Source: an uncultured Tenacibaculum sp. (GTDB lineage Bacteria; Bacteroidota; Bacteroidia; Flavobacteriales; Flavobacteriaceae). From it: a stretch of DNA of 64,000 nt. The position numbers were made by a program, and so were the translations under genes. A model generated the notes under the pieces. That model did not search any database and was not told the DNA's origin. It saw nothing but the letters and a program-made list of their open reading frames with translations. The stretch covers positions 1 through 64,000 of the forward strand of contig NZ_CANLTU010000002.1 of the NCBI RefSeq assembly GCF_947494125.1, read 5' to 3'. Below are positions 9,389 to 17,674 of this stretch, one piece after another (positions within the stretch are counted from its first letter, which is position 1; every line of letters begins with the position of its first letter).

Positions 9389-9952
9389 TTATTCTATTTC
9401 TTCGGTTTCGATGGTTTCAATTCCGTAAATTCCATTCTTGTTTTCAGGATGTAATATCTTCATTGTTTCATAATAGTCAGCCATAAATCTATTTAAATCG
9501 GCTAAACCATTGGCTGTATAATGCACTTTAACTTTATTGTGAGAAATTTGAAGAGTTCCAAGTTTTTTGAGACGCTGTCTTTTGTTATTTCGTATTAAAA
9601 ACTCCTCAAATTTCCATATTGTATCAGTACTAGGAATTTTCTTCTCAAAAACAAGTTTCCATTTAGGGGCCTTTTCAAATGTCTGTTCTTTATATTCTGT
9701 TCTTATTTTTATGGAATCTGATTCCTTTGTAATTTTAACTCGTTCAACTCCTCTATAAGTACAAACGGAATGGTTAAACCAAATTTTAATAGTGTCCAAT
9801 TCGGACATCTTTTTCTTAAAATTAGTAATATCTGTTATTAGATTAAACTTAGGTATACTTTTCTTATTCGTCTCTTTTTTACAAGAAGTAAGAATAAAAG
9901 AGAGAATCAATAATAGCTTTAGTAAACTACTTAAAATAGGTTTAGTTTGCAT
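9389..9952 (-). CDS. Hypothetical lipoprotein
   Basis: 187 residues from the ATG at 9952. A longer reading from a TTG at 9976 is less likely because it puts a basic extension before the signal. The signal peptide ends LSFILTSCKKE, a lipobox with lipidated Cys. The mature domain has alternating beta strands (VERVKITKESDSIKIRTEY, KWKLVFEKK) and no recognised family. It precedes the DUF4240 membrane protein by 26 bp and is probably cotranscribed with it. Confidence 0.6.
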   Translation of the reverse strand: MQTKPILSSLLKLLLILSFILTSCKKETNKKSIPKFNLITDITNFKKKMSELDTIKIWFNHSVCTYRGVERVKITKESDSIKIRTEYKEQTFEKAPKWKLVFEKKIPSTDTIWKFEEFLIRNNKRQRLKKLGTLQISHNKVKVHYTANGLADLNRFMADYYETMKILHPENKNGIYGIETIETEEIE

Positions 9953-10118
9953 TTTTTTAGTTCTTTTTCTTAGCAAAGGCTAAGATACCAAAAAGATAGA
10001 AGATACTACAGGAGTATCTTCTATCTTTATATAACTTAAGTGTTTAATGATTTTATAATCGACTTTCTATTAAAGAAATATTTAATTTCCAAAGAGCTTA
10101 TAAAGCTAGCCCTAATTT

Positions 10119-10490
10119 TTATAATTGTTCCACTAACTTTCTTGCTATAACCGTATCGTAGATAATTTTTAGTTTACTTATCTTATTATCATTATCAAAC
10201 TCTATAATATCTACCACATCAAATTTTACAATCTGATTGTTTTTTAAAGTCCATTTATACGTAAAATAAAGAGCAATCGTATTTGATTCCTGCTCTTCAA
10301 AGATGCCTAAAAGTGATAGTTCAGAATTTGTGGTATCGTTACTCAATTCTAAATAAAAATCACTTGCTTTTTTAATTCCATATAAAGGAGATTCAACAAT
10401 TCCATTTTGAGTAAACAATGCTATTACTTGCTTAATCTTTCCATTTTCAAGATGGGAAATATAGGTTTTTGCTATTTCTTTTTTAGTCAT
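10119..10490 (-). CDS. SnoaL/NTF2-like fold protein
   Basis: About 123 residues from the ATG at 10490 (an upstream TTG at 10511 is in frame). The pattern is that of the NTF2/SnoaL superfamily: an N-terminal helix pair (AKTYISHLENGKIKQVIALF), then TQNGIVESPLYG and a curved sheet (YFTYKWTLKNNQIVKFDVVD, then IIEFDNDNKISKLKIIYD). Members are small ligand-binding proteins or enzymes; no catalytic residue set identifies a reaction here. Confidence 0.65.
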   Translation of the reverse strand: MTKKEIAKTYISHLENGKIKQVIALFTQNGIVESPLYGIKKASDFYLELSNDTTNSELSLLGIFEEQESNTIALYFTYKWTLKNNQIVKFDVVDIIEFDNDNKISKLKIIYDTVIARKLVEQL

Positions 10491-10658
10491 TTCTTTATGA
10501 GCTTTAGTCAATTTTTAAGTTTAACGAAAGATAATAAGACTTTTAGTATTATAACTAAAATACTATATAAGAAGAAATGAAAAGATACTTTCCTAAATTT
10601 CAGAAAAGTATCTAATGGTTCATTATAAGTAGTAGCACATTTTAAGTTAATTAATCTC

Positions 10659-10919
10659 TTATAAAAAGATCGATTTTGCCTTTAAGATAATATCGGTACC
10701 AAGGTTCCATATTTTAGCAAATTTCTGATTGTCGTTTGCTGCTTCTCCAATTATAGTGCTTAATTCTGTTAGCTGTTCATTGGTAATAAAGGTTTCGTCG
10801 GATAGTCCAAGATGGGTGGGCATGCCTAAATTAAAAGGATTGCTCTCCGCAGCTTGTACTTCTTTTTGAGCTTCTAATAAATCATTGAATGCTTTGACAT
10901 ATTTTTCTTTAGGTGTCAT
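10659..10919 (-). CDS. Small hypothetical helical protein
   Basis: 86 residues, soluble and mostly helical (YVKAFNDLLEAQKEVQAAES, then TNEQLTELSTIIGEAANDNQ), with no signal sequence. It begins 11 bp downstream of the preceding lipoprotein gene, so the two form an operon. No family recognised. The operon is preceded by the shared promoter module at 11530-11605. Confidence 0.55.
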   Translation of the reverse strand: MTPKEKYVKAFNDLLEAQKEVQAAESNPFNLGMPTHLGLSDETFITNEQLTELSTIIGEAANDNQKFAKIWNLGTDIILKAKSIFL

Positions 10920-10930
10920 GATGTTGTTTT

Positions 10931-11476
10931 TTATTTAGTAAGTAGCTCTTGAGTTTGCTGGTTTATAAAATCGCTAGGGAAGGGGACATTCTGCCCCACC
11001 AATTCTAAATAAAAAGCTCTTTGCGAAGCATTCAAATCGGTTAAGGACTGTGTCATTTCAAGATTAATAGCGTTTAGTTTTACCAATTTACGCCAGTTTT
11101 CGGTATCGGCATAGCCCTGTAGCAACTGTTGTTTTATTTTGGCAGCCATGTTTAAACCTTCGCTAAACTGTTTTTCAATTATAGCCAAGGCGTCTTTTTT
11201 AAGTACGGTAATGTTTCCCTTACCATTCGGATTGTTTACACTTAAGGTGATCTTGTTAATTTCTAGTTGTTTTATATATAACAAGCGATTACGACGCTCA
11301 TTATACCAGTTTTCTGTTAACTCTAGTACCGTTTGTTGGTGGCGTTTTTTTAATAATTGAATGCCTTCTTTTTCTTTTTGCATGGCGACTAAGAATTCTG
11401 GAGGAATGGTAGCGCATCCAATGAAGAATAGGAGTAAGAATAGTAAGGAGAGCTGTTTAATGATTGTTGTTTTCAT
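10931..11476 (-). CDS. Hypothetical helical lipoprotein
   Basis: From the ATG at 11476 the product is ~181 residues; an in-frame ATG at 11497 adds seven. The signal peptide ends LLFLLLFFIGCATIPPE, a lipobox with Cys. The mature part is strongly helical and probably coiled-coil (LLKKRHQQTVLELTENWYNE, then INLEMTQSLTDLNASQRAFY). It heads a two-gene operon with the 86-residue protein. A TAGGTTTG -7 box lies about 33 bp before the upstream ATG. Function unknown. Confidence 0.6.
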   Translation of the reverse strand: MKTTIIKQLSLLFLLLFFIGCATIPPEFLVAMQKEKEGIQLLKKRHQQTVLELTENWYNERRNRLLYIKQLEINKITLSVNNPNGKGNITVLKKDALAIIEKQFSEGLNMAAKIKQQLLQGYADTENWRKLVKLNAINLEMTQSLTDLNASQRAFYLELVGQNVPFPSDFINQQTQELLTK

Positions 11477-11529
11477 AATTGGTGTTGTTTTAGACATATT
11501 CTATTTTAATGTTTGGCTAAGAGGAGAAG

Positions 11530-11605
11530 CAAACCTACTATTTTAAACAAAAGGGGATTCCTAAAAAACCATACTTAGAGTAAGGTTTTACCTTATTTTT
11601 TTAAG
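11530..11605 (-). promoter_or_regulatory. Shared promoter/operator module, copy 1
   Basis: On the minus strand a TAnnTTTG-type -7 box, TAGGTTTG (11537-11530), is preceded after exactly 42 nt by a dyad-bearing site, AAGGTAAAACCTTAC (11580-11594; TAAGG/CCTTA arms). The same elements at the same spacing recur at 20573-20649. Expected start of transcription is near 11523, before the lipoprotein gene. The regulator is unknown. Confidence 0.55.
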
Positions 11606-11690
11606 TAGAATGCTTTAAGTTAAGGCTTTTTTTCTTTAGAATTGTCTATAAAGTCTGTTATCAAAACATTGATTCTCTTGTTTGTTATAA

Positions 11691-11777
11691 TCACTCGTAC
11701 GTGTGACAGTTAGTCACAGCTACTCGTGAGTATTATTCACCCGTACGAGTGACTAGTACTCACTCGTACGGGTGAAT
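11691..11777. repeat. Cluster of CGTACG-centred palindromes
   Basis: Three 14-16 bp near-palindromes share a CGTACG core: CACTCGTACGTGTG (from 11692), CACCCGTACGAGTG (from 11738) and CACTCGTACGGGTG (from 11761). The last two are exact reverse complements and extend to perfect 18-bp arms, 11735-11752 and 11760-11777, with a 7-nt spacer. Between the first and second lie GTGAC/GTCAC and ACTCGTGAGT dyads. It could form a large cruciform or hairpin, or be a multi-site operator. It is intergenic, downstream of the DUF4469 gene. The rest of the gap 11498-11867 holds the promoter module and nothing else I can name. Confidence 0.8.
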
Positions 11778-11867
11778 TTTGTTAAGATTTATACATGTTT
11801 TTTTAAATAGCTTCTTTTAAAAGAAATTCAATAGCTTTTTTAACTATTGAGGTAGAGTAACTTTGTA

Positions 11868-12569
11868 TTAGGCTACGGTTAATGAAAAAAGAGTATCAGT
11901 TATCCGTAGTTCTTTTAAATATACACCATTATTTGCTGTGGCTTGCGATTTTATTCGAATAAGATAATTACCTGGTGCAAGGGTAGGCGCTTGGGCTATA
12001 ATTTTATTATGACTGTTTACGGCTAAATGTGCTACTTTGGTTTCAGTAGCATCTTCGGCTACAAAGTACAAGCCAATATCGGCATGCTCCCCTGCTATTT
12101 TTAAGCGACTCCCGTTTAGTTCAAAAATGCCCTCGGAGGTAAGGTCTGTATTCAAAGTCTCTGAACTAATATCCATTACATCGGTAATTTCTGTACTTGC
12201 AGTTGGTTTTTTTACTCTTTTTAACACGATGTTTCCAGCAAGATCTTTTATCAATTTCCCGCCATTAAGGTTTATATGCAATTTGTGTTTGTCTACTATA
12301 AAAAACTCTCTCTTAGTGTCAAAAACACCAGTAATAGAATAACCAATATTAGCAATGGGTAAGGTAATATTATAGCCATCAATAATGGATTGGATAACTT
12401 CTTCGTATAAAGAATTCAATACCGCAACAATATCTGTTTTACTTACTAGGTTACGCTTGCGCAACATGTTAGTAATTAAGGTTTCCTGATCTATGGTACG
12501 TTCTACCAATACACGGGCTACATAGTTACTTTCGTCTGTTAACTTGTTTTCTGTTAAATAATACTTCAT
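11868..12569 (-). CDS. HU/IHF-like DNA-binding protein with DUF4469 domain
   Basis: About 233 residues from the ATG at 12569 (a TTG at 12578 is in frame). The N-terminal half is like the Bacteroidota IHF/HU-like domain (YLTENKLTDESNYVARVLVE, then NLVSKTDIVAVLNSLYEEVI). The C-terminal half (about 130-233) is a beta-rich Ig-like DUF4469 module (LKIAGEHADIGLYFVAEDAT, then APGNYLIRIKSQ). Such proteins are common in Bacteroidota; their biological role is not established. It stands alone, followed by the palindrome cluster. Confidence 0.75.
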   Translation of the reverse strand: MKYYLTENKLTDESNYVARVLVERTIDQETLITNMLRKRNLVSKTDIVAVLNSLYEEVIQSIIDGYNITLPIANIGYSITGVFDTKREFFIVDKHKLHINLNGGKLIKDLAGNIVLKRVKKPTASTEITDVMDISSETLNTDLTSEGIFELNGSRLKIAGEHADIGLYFVAEDATETKVAHLAVNSHNKIIAQAPTLAPGNYLIRIKSQATANNGVYLKELRITDTLFSLTVA

Positions 12570-12684
12570 AATTTCCAATTTTTAAATTAATAATTACATT
12601 TTCATAATGGCTACTAAATAGCACAATAGCATGTAAGGTTATTTAAAATTGAATGTGTTAAAGGGATTTGTTTTGGAAAGGGAA

Positions 12685-12700
12685 TTGGCCTATGTGCCAA
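12685..12700 (-). promoter_or_regulatory. TTGGC-N6-GCCAA dyad upstream of the DUF4469 gene
   Basis: A perfect 5-bp inverted repeat (TTGGC, 6 nt, GCCAA) about 115 bp before the DUF4469 gene overlaps a TATGTTTTG stretch that resembles a -7 box. Possible operator; no regulator assigned. Confidence 0.3.
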
Positions 12701-12832
12701 AACATACAATTTCTATAGCACAACTAAGATAGCAATTTTTTGTATAAATGCCTGAGGTTGTACGCTTTTTTAACATTTTTTTGACGATTAAAGAAGGAGA
12801 AAAACTCTTTGGAGTATTAAGATTTAAACTAT

Positions 12833-13294
12833 TTAAAGTCCTCGTACTTTTATTTTCTCTTTAATTTTGTGAAGGATTCTAGTCTCAAACCTTCTTTTAG
12901 CTTTAGCGTTCTTCCACCACCAAAAATATGCATTGGCAGCAATCCAGCCTTCCATGCTATTCTCACCTTTATAGCCTACAAAAGCAAAAGTAGTATGGGT
13001 TTTATTTTTTTTCCTAGTCCAAGTATGTATATGTTGTCGGTTGTCTTGGTATTGAAAATAGGTGGAATGCCAATGTGTATGTTTCCCATCTGAATACCGA
13101 ACTGGTTGCGGAGCTATTTCCGGATGCTCTGCTTTTACTTCGTTTATAATAGTTATCAATACTTCTTCTGAAACAGGTACTACATATCTTTCAGCTTTTG
13201 CATAACTCCCTGGGGAGAATAACCAAGCAAGATAGTATAAGAAAAGGCCTATGAGACCAATGCTTAGGGTGATTATGAATAGTTTCTTTTTCAA
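12833..13294 (-). CDS. Hypothetical membrane-anchored protein
   Basis: 153 residues, apparently from a TTG start (MKKKLFIITLSIGLIGLFLY); no ATG is available nearby. One N-terminal membrane helix is followed by a periplasmic-looking domain with His/Trp-rich stretches (YSDGKHTHWHSTYFQYQD, then AANAYFWWWKNAKAKRRFET). No family recognised. It ends 24 bp upstream of hsdR's stop on the plus-strand map but is transcribed after hsdR on the same strand, so it may be a passenger of the restriction operon. Confidence 0.55.
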   Translation of the reverse strand: MKKKLFIITLSIGLIGLFLYYLAWLFSPGSYAKAERYVVPVSEEVLITIINEVKAEHPEIAPQPVRYSDGKHTHWHSTYFQYQDNRQHIHTWTRKKNKTHTTFAFVGYKGENSMEGWIAANAYFWWWKNAKAKRRFETRILHKIKEKIKVRGL

Positions 13295-13318
13295 AGGTTT
13301 TGTTTTTTGAATTCTATT

Positions 13319-16300
13319 TTATATTTCAAACCCACCCTCAAGTATAAACTTCTGAAGTAAGTTTTGAATTTTAATATTCACTTTAAAAGCAGGGATCTTT
13401 TTACCCTCTAACTTTTCAAAGTATTCTTTTGCTTTAGTTTTATCTACGGTGTCTTTTAATTCATTAAATCTACCGTATTCATTGATGTTTTTCTCTGTAA
13501 CTCCAGAATCCATCATTCCTCTAAGTTTGGCTTCTTCCAATCCTAGAATATTTGAAATCTTATGAATTTGGTCATTTTTAGCATTGAATTGATATTCCGT
13601 GATGTAATCTCTGAAAGTCTTTCCACTTTCTATACTCGCACTACCACGTTGAACATCTCGTAAAAAGATACTTGCAAACTTTTGTTCCTCTTGTGAAAGA
13701 GAAGCAAAGGACTTATGCAATTCATCTAAAGTTTTCTGAAGTTCAGCCTTATCAACATCTCCATTTTTCAATGTTTTGAGGTATTTTTCAAAGCGAGAAT
13801 TCATATAATCGGCATCAATAACACCAGTATCAATCTCAGTTAAATATCCTTCAATTTCGAATGGTACATCAGAAGTTCCTCCGCCACCACCTGATGAGAA
13901 AAGCTCTTTGTATCTAAGTGCTAAAATCAAGTAAGTGTTCTCGTCAAAATGTAAGTTGATAACTGTTTTACTTTTTCCTTTACCAAATTCATATTCAAGT
14001 TTACTCCAATTAAATCCTTGAATTTTAGCAGCTTCTAAATAACTATTTAAGTCTTTAAATAAGGAGGCAAAACGACCTCTTACAGCTAAGTCGGCAGGCA
14101 GCTTTGCAAAGTTATCTATTCCAGCAGAAGTGAAGAGCTCAGATATCTCGTCAAAAATTTGATTTATTGATTTGAGGTTAGAATCTAAATGTTCTACAAA
14201 AAGACCAACTGGTTTATCACCAGAATACAATTTGATGGCATTATCAACATTACGTTCCATCGAATGTGGTAAACGATAATATCTAATTGTTCCAAAAGGT
14301 TTATCTGGTCCAAAAAGACGGTTGGTACGAGAAAATGCTTGAATGATATTTTCATATTGCATTTTCTTATCCATATAAAGAGTATTAATCCATTTGGAAT
14401 CGAAACCTGTAAGCATTTGATCTACTACAATTAATAAATCAATCTGTTCTTCAGGATTGTTTTCTATTCTTACATATGGCTCTTTATGGGCAAGCCTTGA
14501 TGCAATATCCTTTTTGAATTTTGCATGATTTGCTAGTCTAAAATCTTGCTGATATTGAGCGTTATAATCAGACATGATTTCAACCAAACCATCTTCTTTG
14601 TATTCCGTATTCCCATTATTATCAATAGTAGGGTCAAAAAGAGTAGTGATTTTTAAATCAGGTTTTTTTTTCTTGATTAATCGATAATAGAGTATTGCAT
14701 CAGCTATACTGCTTGTAGCAAAAATTGCATGAAACTTATTGTTTTGACTTAAGACAAGCCAATTTTCTAGAATGTCTTCTACTACTTTTTGATGGTGTTC
14801 ATCTCTATCATATTGTGAGGTCGGTAAATAATCTTCAATACCTCTTACATAATTTCCTGCATCATTAAGGTAGCCAGCCATCTTAACGTCTTTCATAAAT
14901 CTATTAAAGACTTCCTTTTTGTCTGGATCAGATAGCGCTTCTCTTTCGTCAACGGCTTTTGCTTTTTCTAGAGCAACGGCTTTTCTTAAATCCCTGTCTT
15001 TGTATGTTAAAACCTTGTAAGGATCAAAACCAAGAACATTACCGTCACGAATACCATCTGCAATACTGTATCGATGTAATTCGTCTCCGAACACCGTTGA
15101 AGTTGTGTTCAGTTTCTTTTGATTTTCTTCTTGTATGGGAGTACCTGTAAATCCAAAAAATATAGCTGAAGCGAAAGTATCTTTTATATCAACAAGCATA
15201 TCACCAAAAGTGGAACGGTGAGCTTCATCAATAATAAACACTATCCTTTTATCATTCATAATCTGAATGTCACGAGCATTAAGACCAGCATCTTCGTCTT
15301 TGATATTACTCATTTTTTGGATTGATGTAACTATCAATGTGTTTGCAGGGTCACTACTTTTCAGTTTGGTAACCAAAACACCTGTGTTCTCAGTTGCTTG
15401 TACATCTTCGCTTTCATCTGAAAAACCACGATATTCTTTTAAGGATTGCGTACTAAGTTCAATTCTATCCATTAAGAAGATAACCTTGTCAGCATCTTGT
15501 GAGTTGGCTATAAGCTGTGCAGATTTAAAACTGGTCATTGTTTTACCTGAGCCTGTTGTGTGCCATATAAAACCACCTAATAGATGTTTACTTTTCCAAT
15601 CCGTTTTAGCAACCTTGTCAGAAATAGCATTAGCAGCAAAGTATTGATAGCTACGCATCACTTTTAGAACACCATCATTAGCATCTGGCACAGTATAGAA
15701 ACCAATTAACTGGTGAGCCATTGGTATAGATAATAAAGAAGATGCTATGTCGTTCCAATTGTTCTTTGGTTCATTATTAAAATCTGCCCAATTAAAATAA
15801 AAATCTTTGTTGAATTTTCCATCTGGCCCAGGGTTAGCGAAGTATTTTGTTTCTTCAGGTTCCATTGCTACAAATAGCTGAACTAATGAAAATAAACCTG
15901 AAAAAATTCCTTCTCTTGAATATTTTTCAATTTGATGATAAGCCTGACTAACTGATACACCACTTCTTTTCAGTTCTACATGAATTAATGGCATTCCATT
16001 AATCAAAAGCATTAAATCACCACGTCTATCATTTAAGATTTTAGACTTGCTTTTAAACTGTGGTTGTTGAACAATTTGATAACGGCTTTGACCAGCTGCA
16101 ATCTCATGACGGTCATATATTTTTAAACTAATTTCTTTACCAAAATGAAGTTTATCATCTGGGTTATCCCGTTTGATAGAAACCGTTTTACCATTGATAA
16201 ATCCATTCAATTTCAATGGAGTTCTTAAAGTATTAATTTGCTCCAGAATTTGTTGCATTTCTCCATCTGTTAGAGGGAAATCATTTAAACGATCTATATC

Positions 16301-16444
16301 TCTGTTGTTGTCAAAAAGTATTTTTGACCAATTGTCAAGTAAATCCTTCTCAGTTGAATTTTTTATTACTTCCTTTTCCCAACCTTTTTTTAATAAGGCT
16401 TGTATTAATGCTTCCTCGAATTCTGATTCTTTTGTAAATGTCAT
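13319..16444 (-). CDS. hsdR: Type I restriction enzyme, R (endonuclease/translocase) subunit
   Basis: 1041 residues, normal for HsdR. The N-terminal nuclease domain shows the PD-(D/E)xK signature (D143, E157-x-K159 in RGDLMLLING..HVELK). SF2 motor motifs follow: Walker A TTGSGKT (296-302), the DEAH box (406-409, IIDEAHRSTFGDM), GFTGTP motif III, and QAFSRTNR motif VI. The helical C-terminus that docks on the methylase follows. It translocates and cleaves unmodified DNA together with HsdM and HsdS. It is the last gene of the hsdM-hsdS-hsdR operon, 27 bp after hsdS. All key motifs look intact. Confidence 0.96.
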   Translation of the reverse strand: MTFTKESEFEEALIQALLKKGWEKEVIKNSTEKDLLDNWSKILFDNNRDIDRLNDFPLTDGEMQQILEQINTLRTPLKLNGFINGKTVSIKRDNPDDKLHFGKEISLKIYDRHEIAAGQSRYQIVQQPQFKSKSKILNDRRGDLMLLINGMPLIHVELKRSGVSVSQAYHQIEKYSREGIFSGLFSLVQLFVAMEPEETKYFANPGPDGKFNKDFYFNWADFNNEPKNNWNDIASSLLSIPMAHQLIGFYTVPDANDGVLKVMRSYQYFAANAISDKVAKTDWKSKHLLGGFIWHTTGSGKTMTSFKSAQLIANSQDADKVIFLMDRIELSTQSLKEYRGFSDESEDVQATENTGVLVTKLKSSDPANTLIVTSIQKMSNIKDEDAGLNARDIQIMNDKRIVFIIDEAHRSTFGDMLVDIKDTFASAIFFGFTGTPIQEENQKKLNTTSTVFGDELHRYSIADGIRDGNVLGFDPYKVLTYKDRDLRKAVALEKAKAVDEREALSDPDKKEVFNRFMKDVKMAGYLNDAGNYVRGIEDYLPTSQYDRDEHHQKVVEDILENWLVLSQNNKFHAIFATSSIADAILYYRLIKKKKPDLKITTLFDPTIDNNGNTEYKEDGLVEIMSDYNAQYQQDFRLANHAKFKKDIASRLAHKEPYVRIENNPEEQIDLLIVVDQMLTGFDSKWINTLYMDKKMQYENIIQAFSRTNRLFGPDKPFGTIRYYRLPHSMERNVDNAIKLYSGDKPVGLFVEHLDSNLKSINQIFDEISELFTSAGIDNFAKLPADLAVRGRFASLFKDLNSYLEAAKIQGFNWSKLEYEFGKGKSKTVINLHFDENTYLILALRYKELFSSGGGGGTSDVPFEIEGYLTEIDTGVIDADYMNSRFEKYLKTLKNGDVDKAELQKTLDELHKSFASLSQEEQKFASIFLRDVQRGSASIESGKTFRDYITEYQFNAKNDQIHKISNILGLEEAKLRGMMDSGVTEKNINEYGRFNELKDTVDKTKAKEYFEKLEGKKIPAFKVNIKIQNLLQKFILEGGFEI

Positions 16445-16471
16445 TTCTCTTAAAGTGTTTTTTGAATAGAA

Positions 16472-17674
16472 TTAGGTTAGCATTTTATCTGTACAAGCTT
16501 TTCTTATGTCTTGTATTTTTTTTATCTCTAAAAGATGAAGGTTTATCAGATAATCAAGATTTTTAAAGTATAAGCCGATCTTCTCTTGTTCAAGCGGGTC
16601 TTTAGGAATAAGAACTTCTATTTCGGATAAGTCATTTGAGTTGATAGCTGGATAACTTGTTCCAGTGCATCTTATCATAACTGACTTGACAAAACAGTCG
16701 TTTTGTACCAAGCTTAATAAAAAGTTGCTATCTATATTAGGTCGTAATTGAGCATAACCTGTAGAAAACACAAAATCATTGTCACATCTGTCATAGACAT
16801 GATTGTTTTTCTGATAAGGTCTAACTGTTTGGTAAAATAAATCTCCTTGTCGAGCTAATCTTTGAGCCCGTGATGGAGCATTTGCTTTTTCTACCTTCTT
16901 GAAACCAATCATTTTTGTACCTGAAACTGATTCTAGGTCTACATATTTAAATTGATTTGGCAGATCGGATTTCGGATTAAAATCAGCAAGCTTATTTAGT
17001 TTAATTAATTTCCATGGTTCTTTAAATTGTTTAAAACGCAATTCAGGTGATTTAATATCCTCTCTAGGAAACATTTTTGACAGCATTGCATTTTTTAAAT
17101 TTATTATTTTATAGTGCTTCTGCTCATGAAATTTTAGCTGTTGATCAAGCTGTTTAAAATATTTACCTAATTGATTTTGTTCAGTTTTTGAAGGATACTT
17201 TATGCTAATATTTAGAAAATCAGATTCATGAATTCTCCATTGACCATAAACGACTCCTTGCCGCCATCGAATCATTTGTTTGATAAAACTGTTTTTAGAA
17301 AATAGTTTGTCAATAAAATTTGAATCGGCTTTTTCCGTTGGTTGGAAAATACTGTAAACGGGTGAAATTGATGCTTTTCCGTAATTGTTCAAGCCTATTG
17401 AGCCAGTCTCTAAATTATTTGAGCTGTAAATAAAATCACCAGATTCAGTCTGTTTATACTTTTTATTGTCTTGGTCATTTACAAGGAATTCACGGTTATA
17501 TCTTTCGCCCTTAGAAGCTACTCCTTTACCTGCAACAAATGCCATTAAAGGGTAATCAGCACTTTTTGCAGATTGAGTGTTTCTTTCTAAAAGTAAATCT
17601 TTTACTCTTCCAGTTACCCAATCATCATTATTTCTCGCAAAGCGAACTTCAGGATTTATATTGTTTTTTTTCAT
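16472..17674 (-). CDS. hsdS: Type I restriction-modification specificity subunit S
   Basis: 400 residues with the two-target-domain layout. TRD1 occupies about residues 1-170 and ends with IKYPSKTEQNQLGKYFKQLD; a helical spacer follows (EQKHYKIINLKNAMLSKMFP); TRD2 is about 200-365; and a second copy of the spacer motif is near the end (IPKDPLEQEKIGLYFKNLDY). The TRDs read the two halves of the split recognition site. The target sequence cannot be predicted by eye. Only one hsdS is present and no recombinase lies next to it, so nothing suggests phase-variable shuffling. The start codon directly follows hsdM's stop. Confidence 0.95.
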   Translation of the reverse strand: MKKNNINPEVRFARNNDDWVTGRVKDLLLERNTQSAKSADYPLMAFVAGKGVASKGERYNREFLVNDQDNKKYKQTESGDFIYSSNNLETGSIGLNNYGKASISPVYSIFQPTEKADSNFIDKLFSKNSFIKQMIRWRQGVVYGQWRIHESDFLNISIKYPSKTEQNQLGKYFKQLDQQLKFHEQKHYKIINLKNAMLSKMFPREDIKSPELRFKQFKEPWKLIKLNKLADFNPKSDLPNQFKYVDLESVSGTKMIGFKKVEKANAPSRAQRLARQGDLFYQTVRPYQKNNHVYDRCDNDFVFSTGYAQLRPNIDSNFLLSLVQNDCFVKSVMIRCTGTSYPAINSNDLSEIEVLIPKDPLEQEKIGLYFKNLDYLINLHLLEIKKIQDIRKACTDKMLT

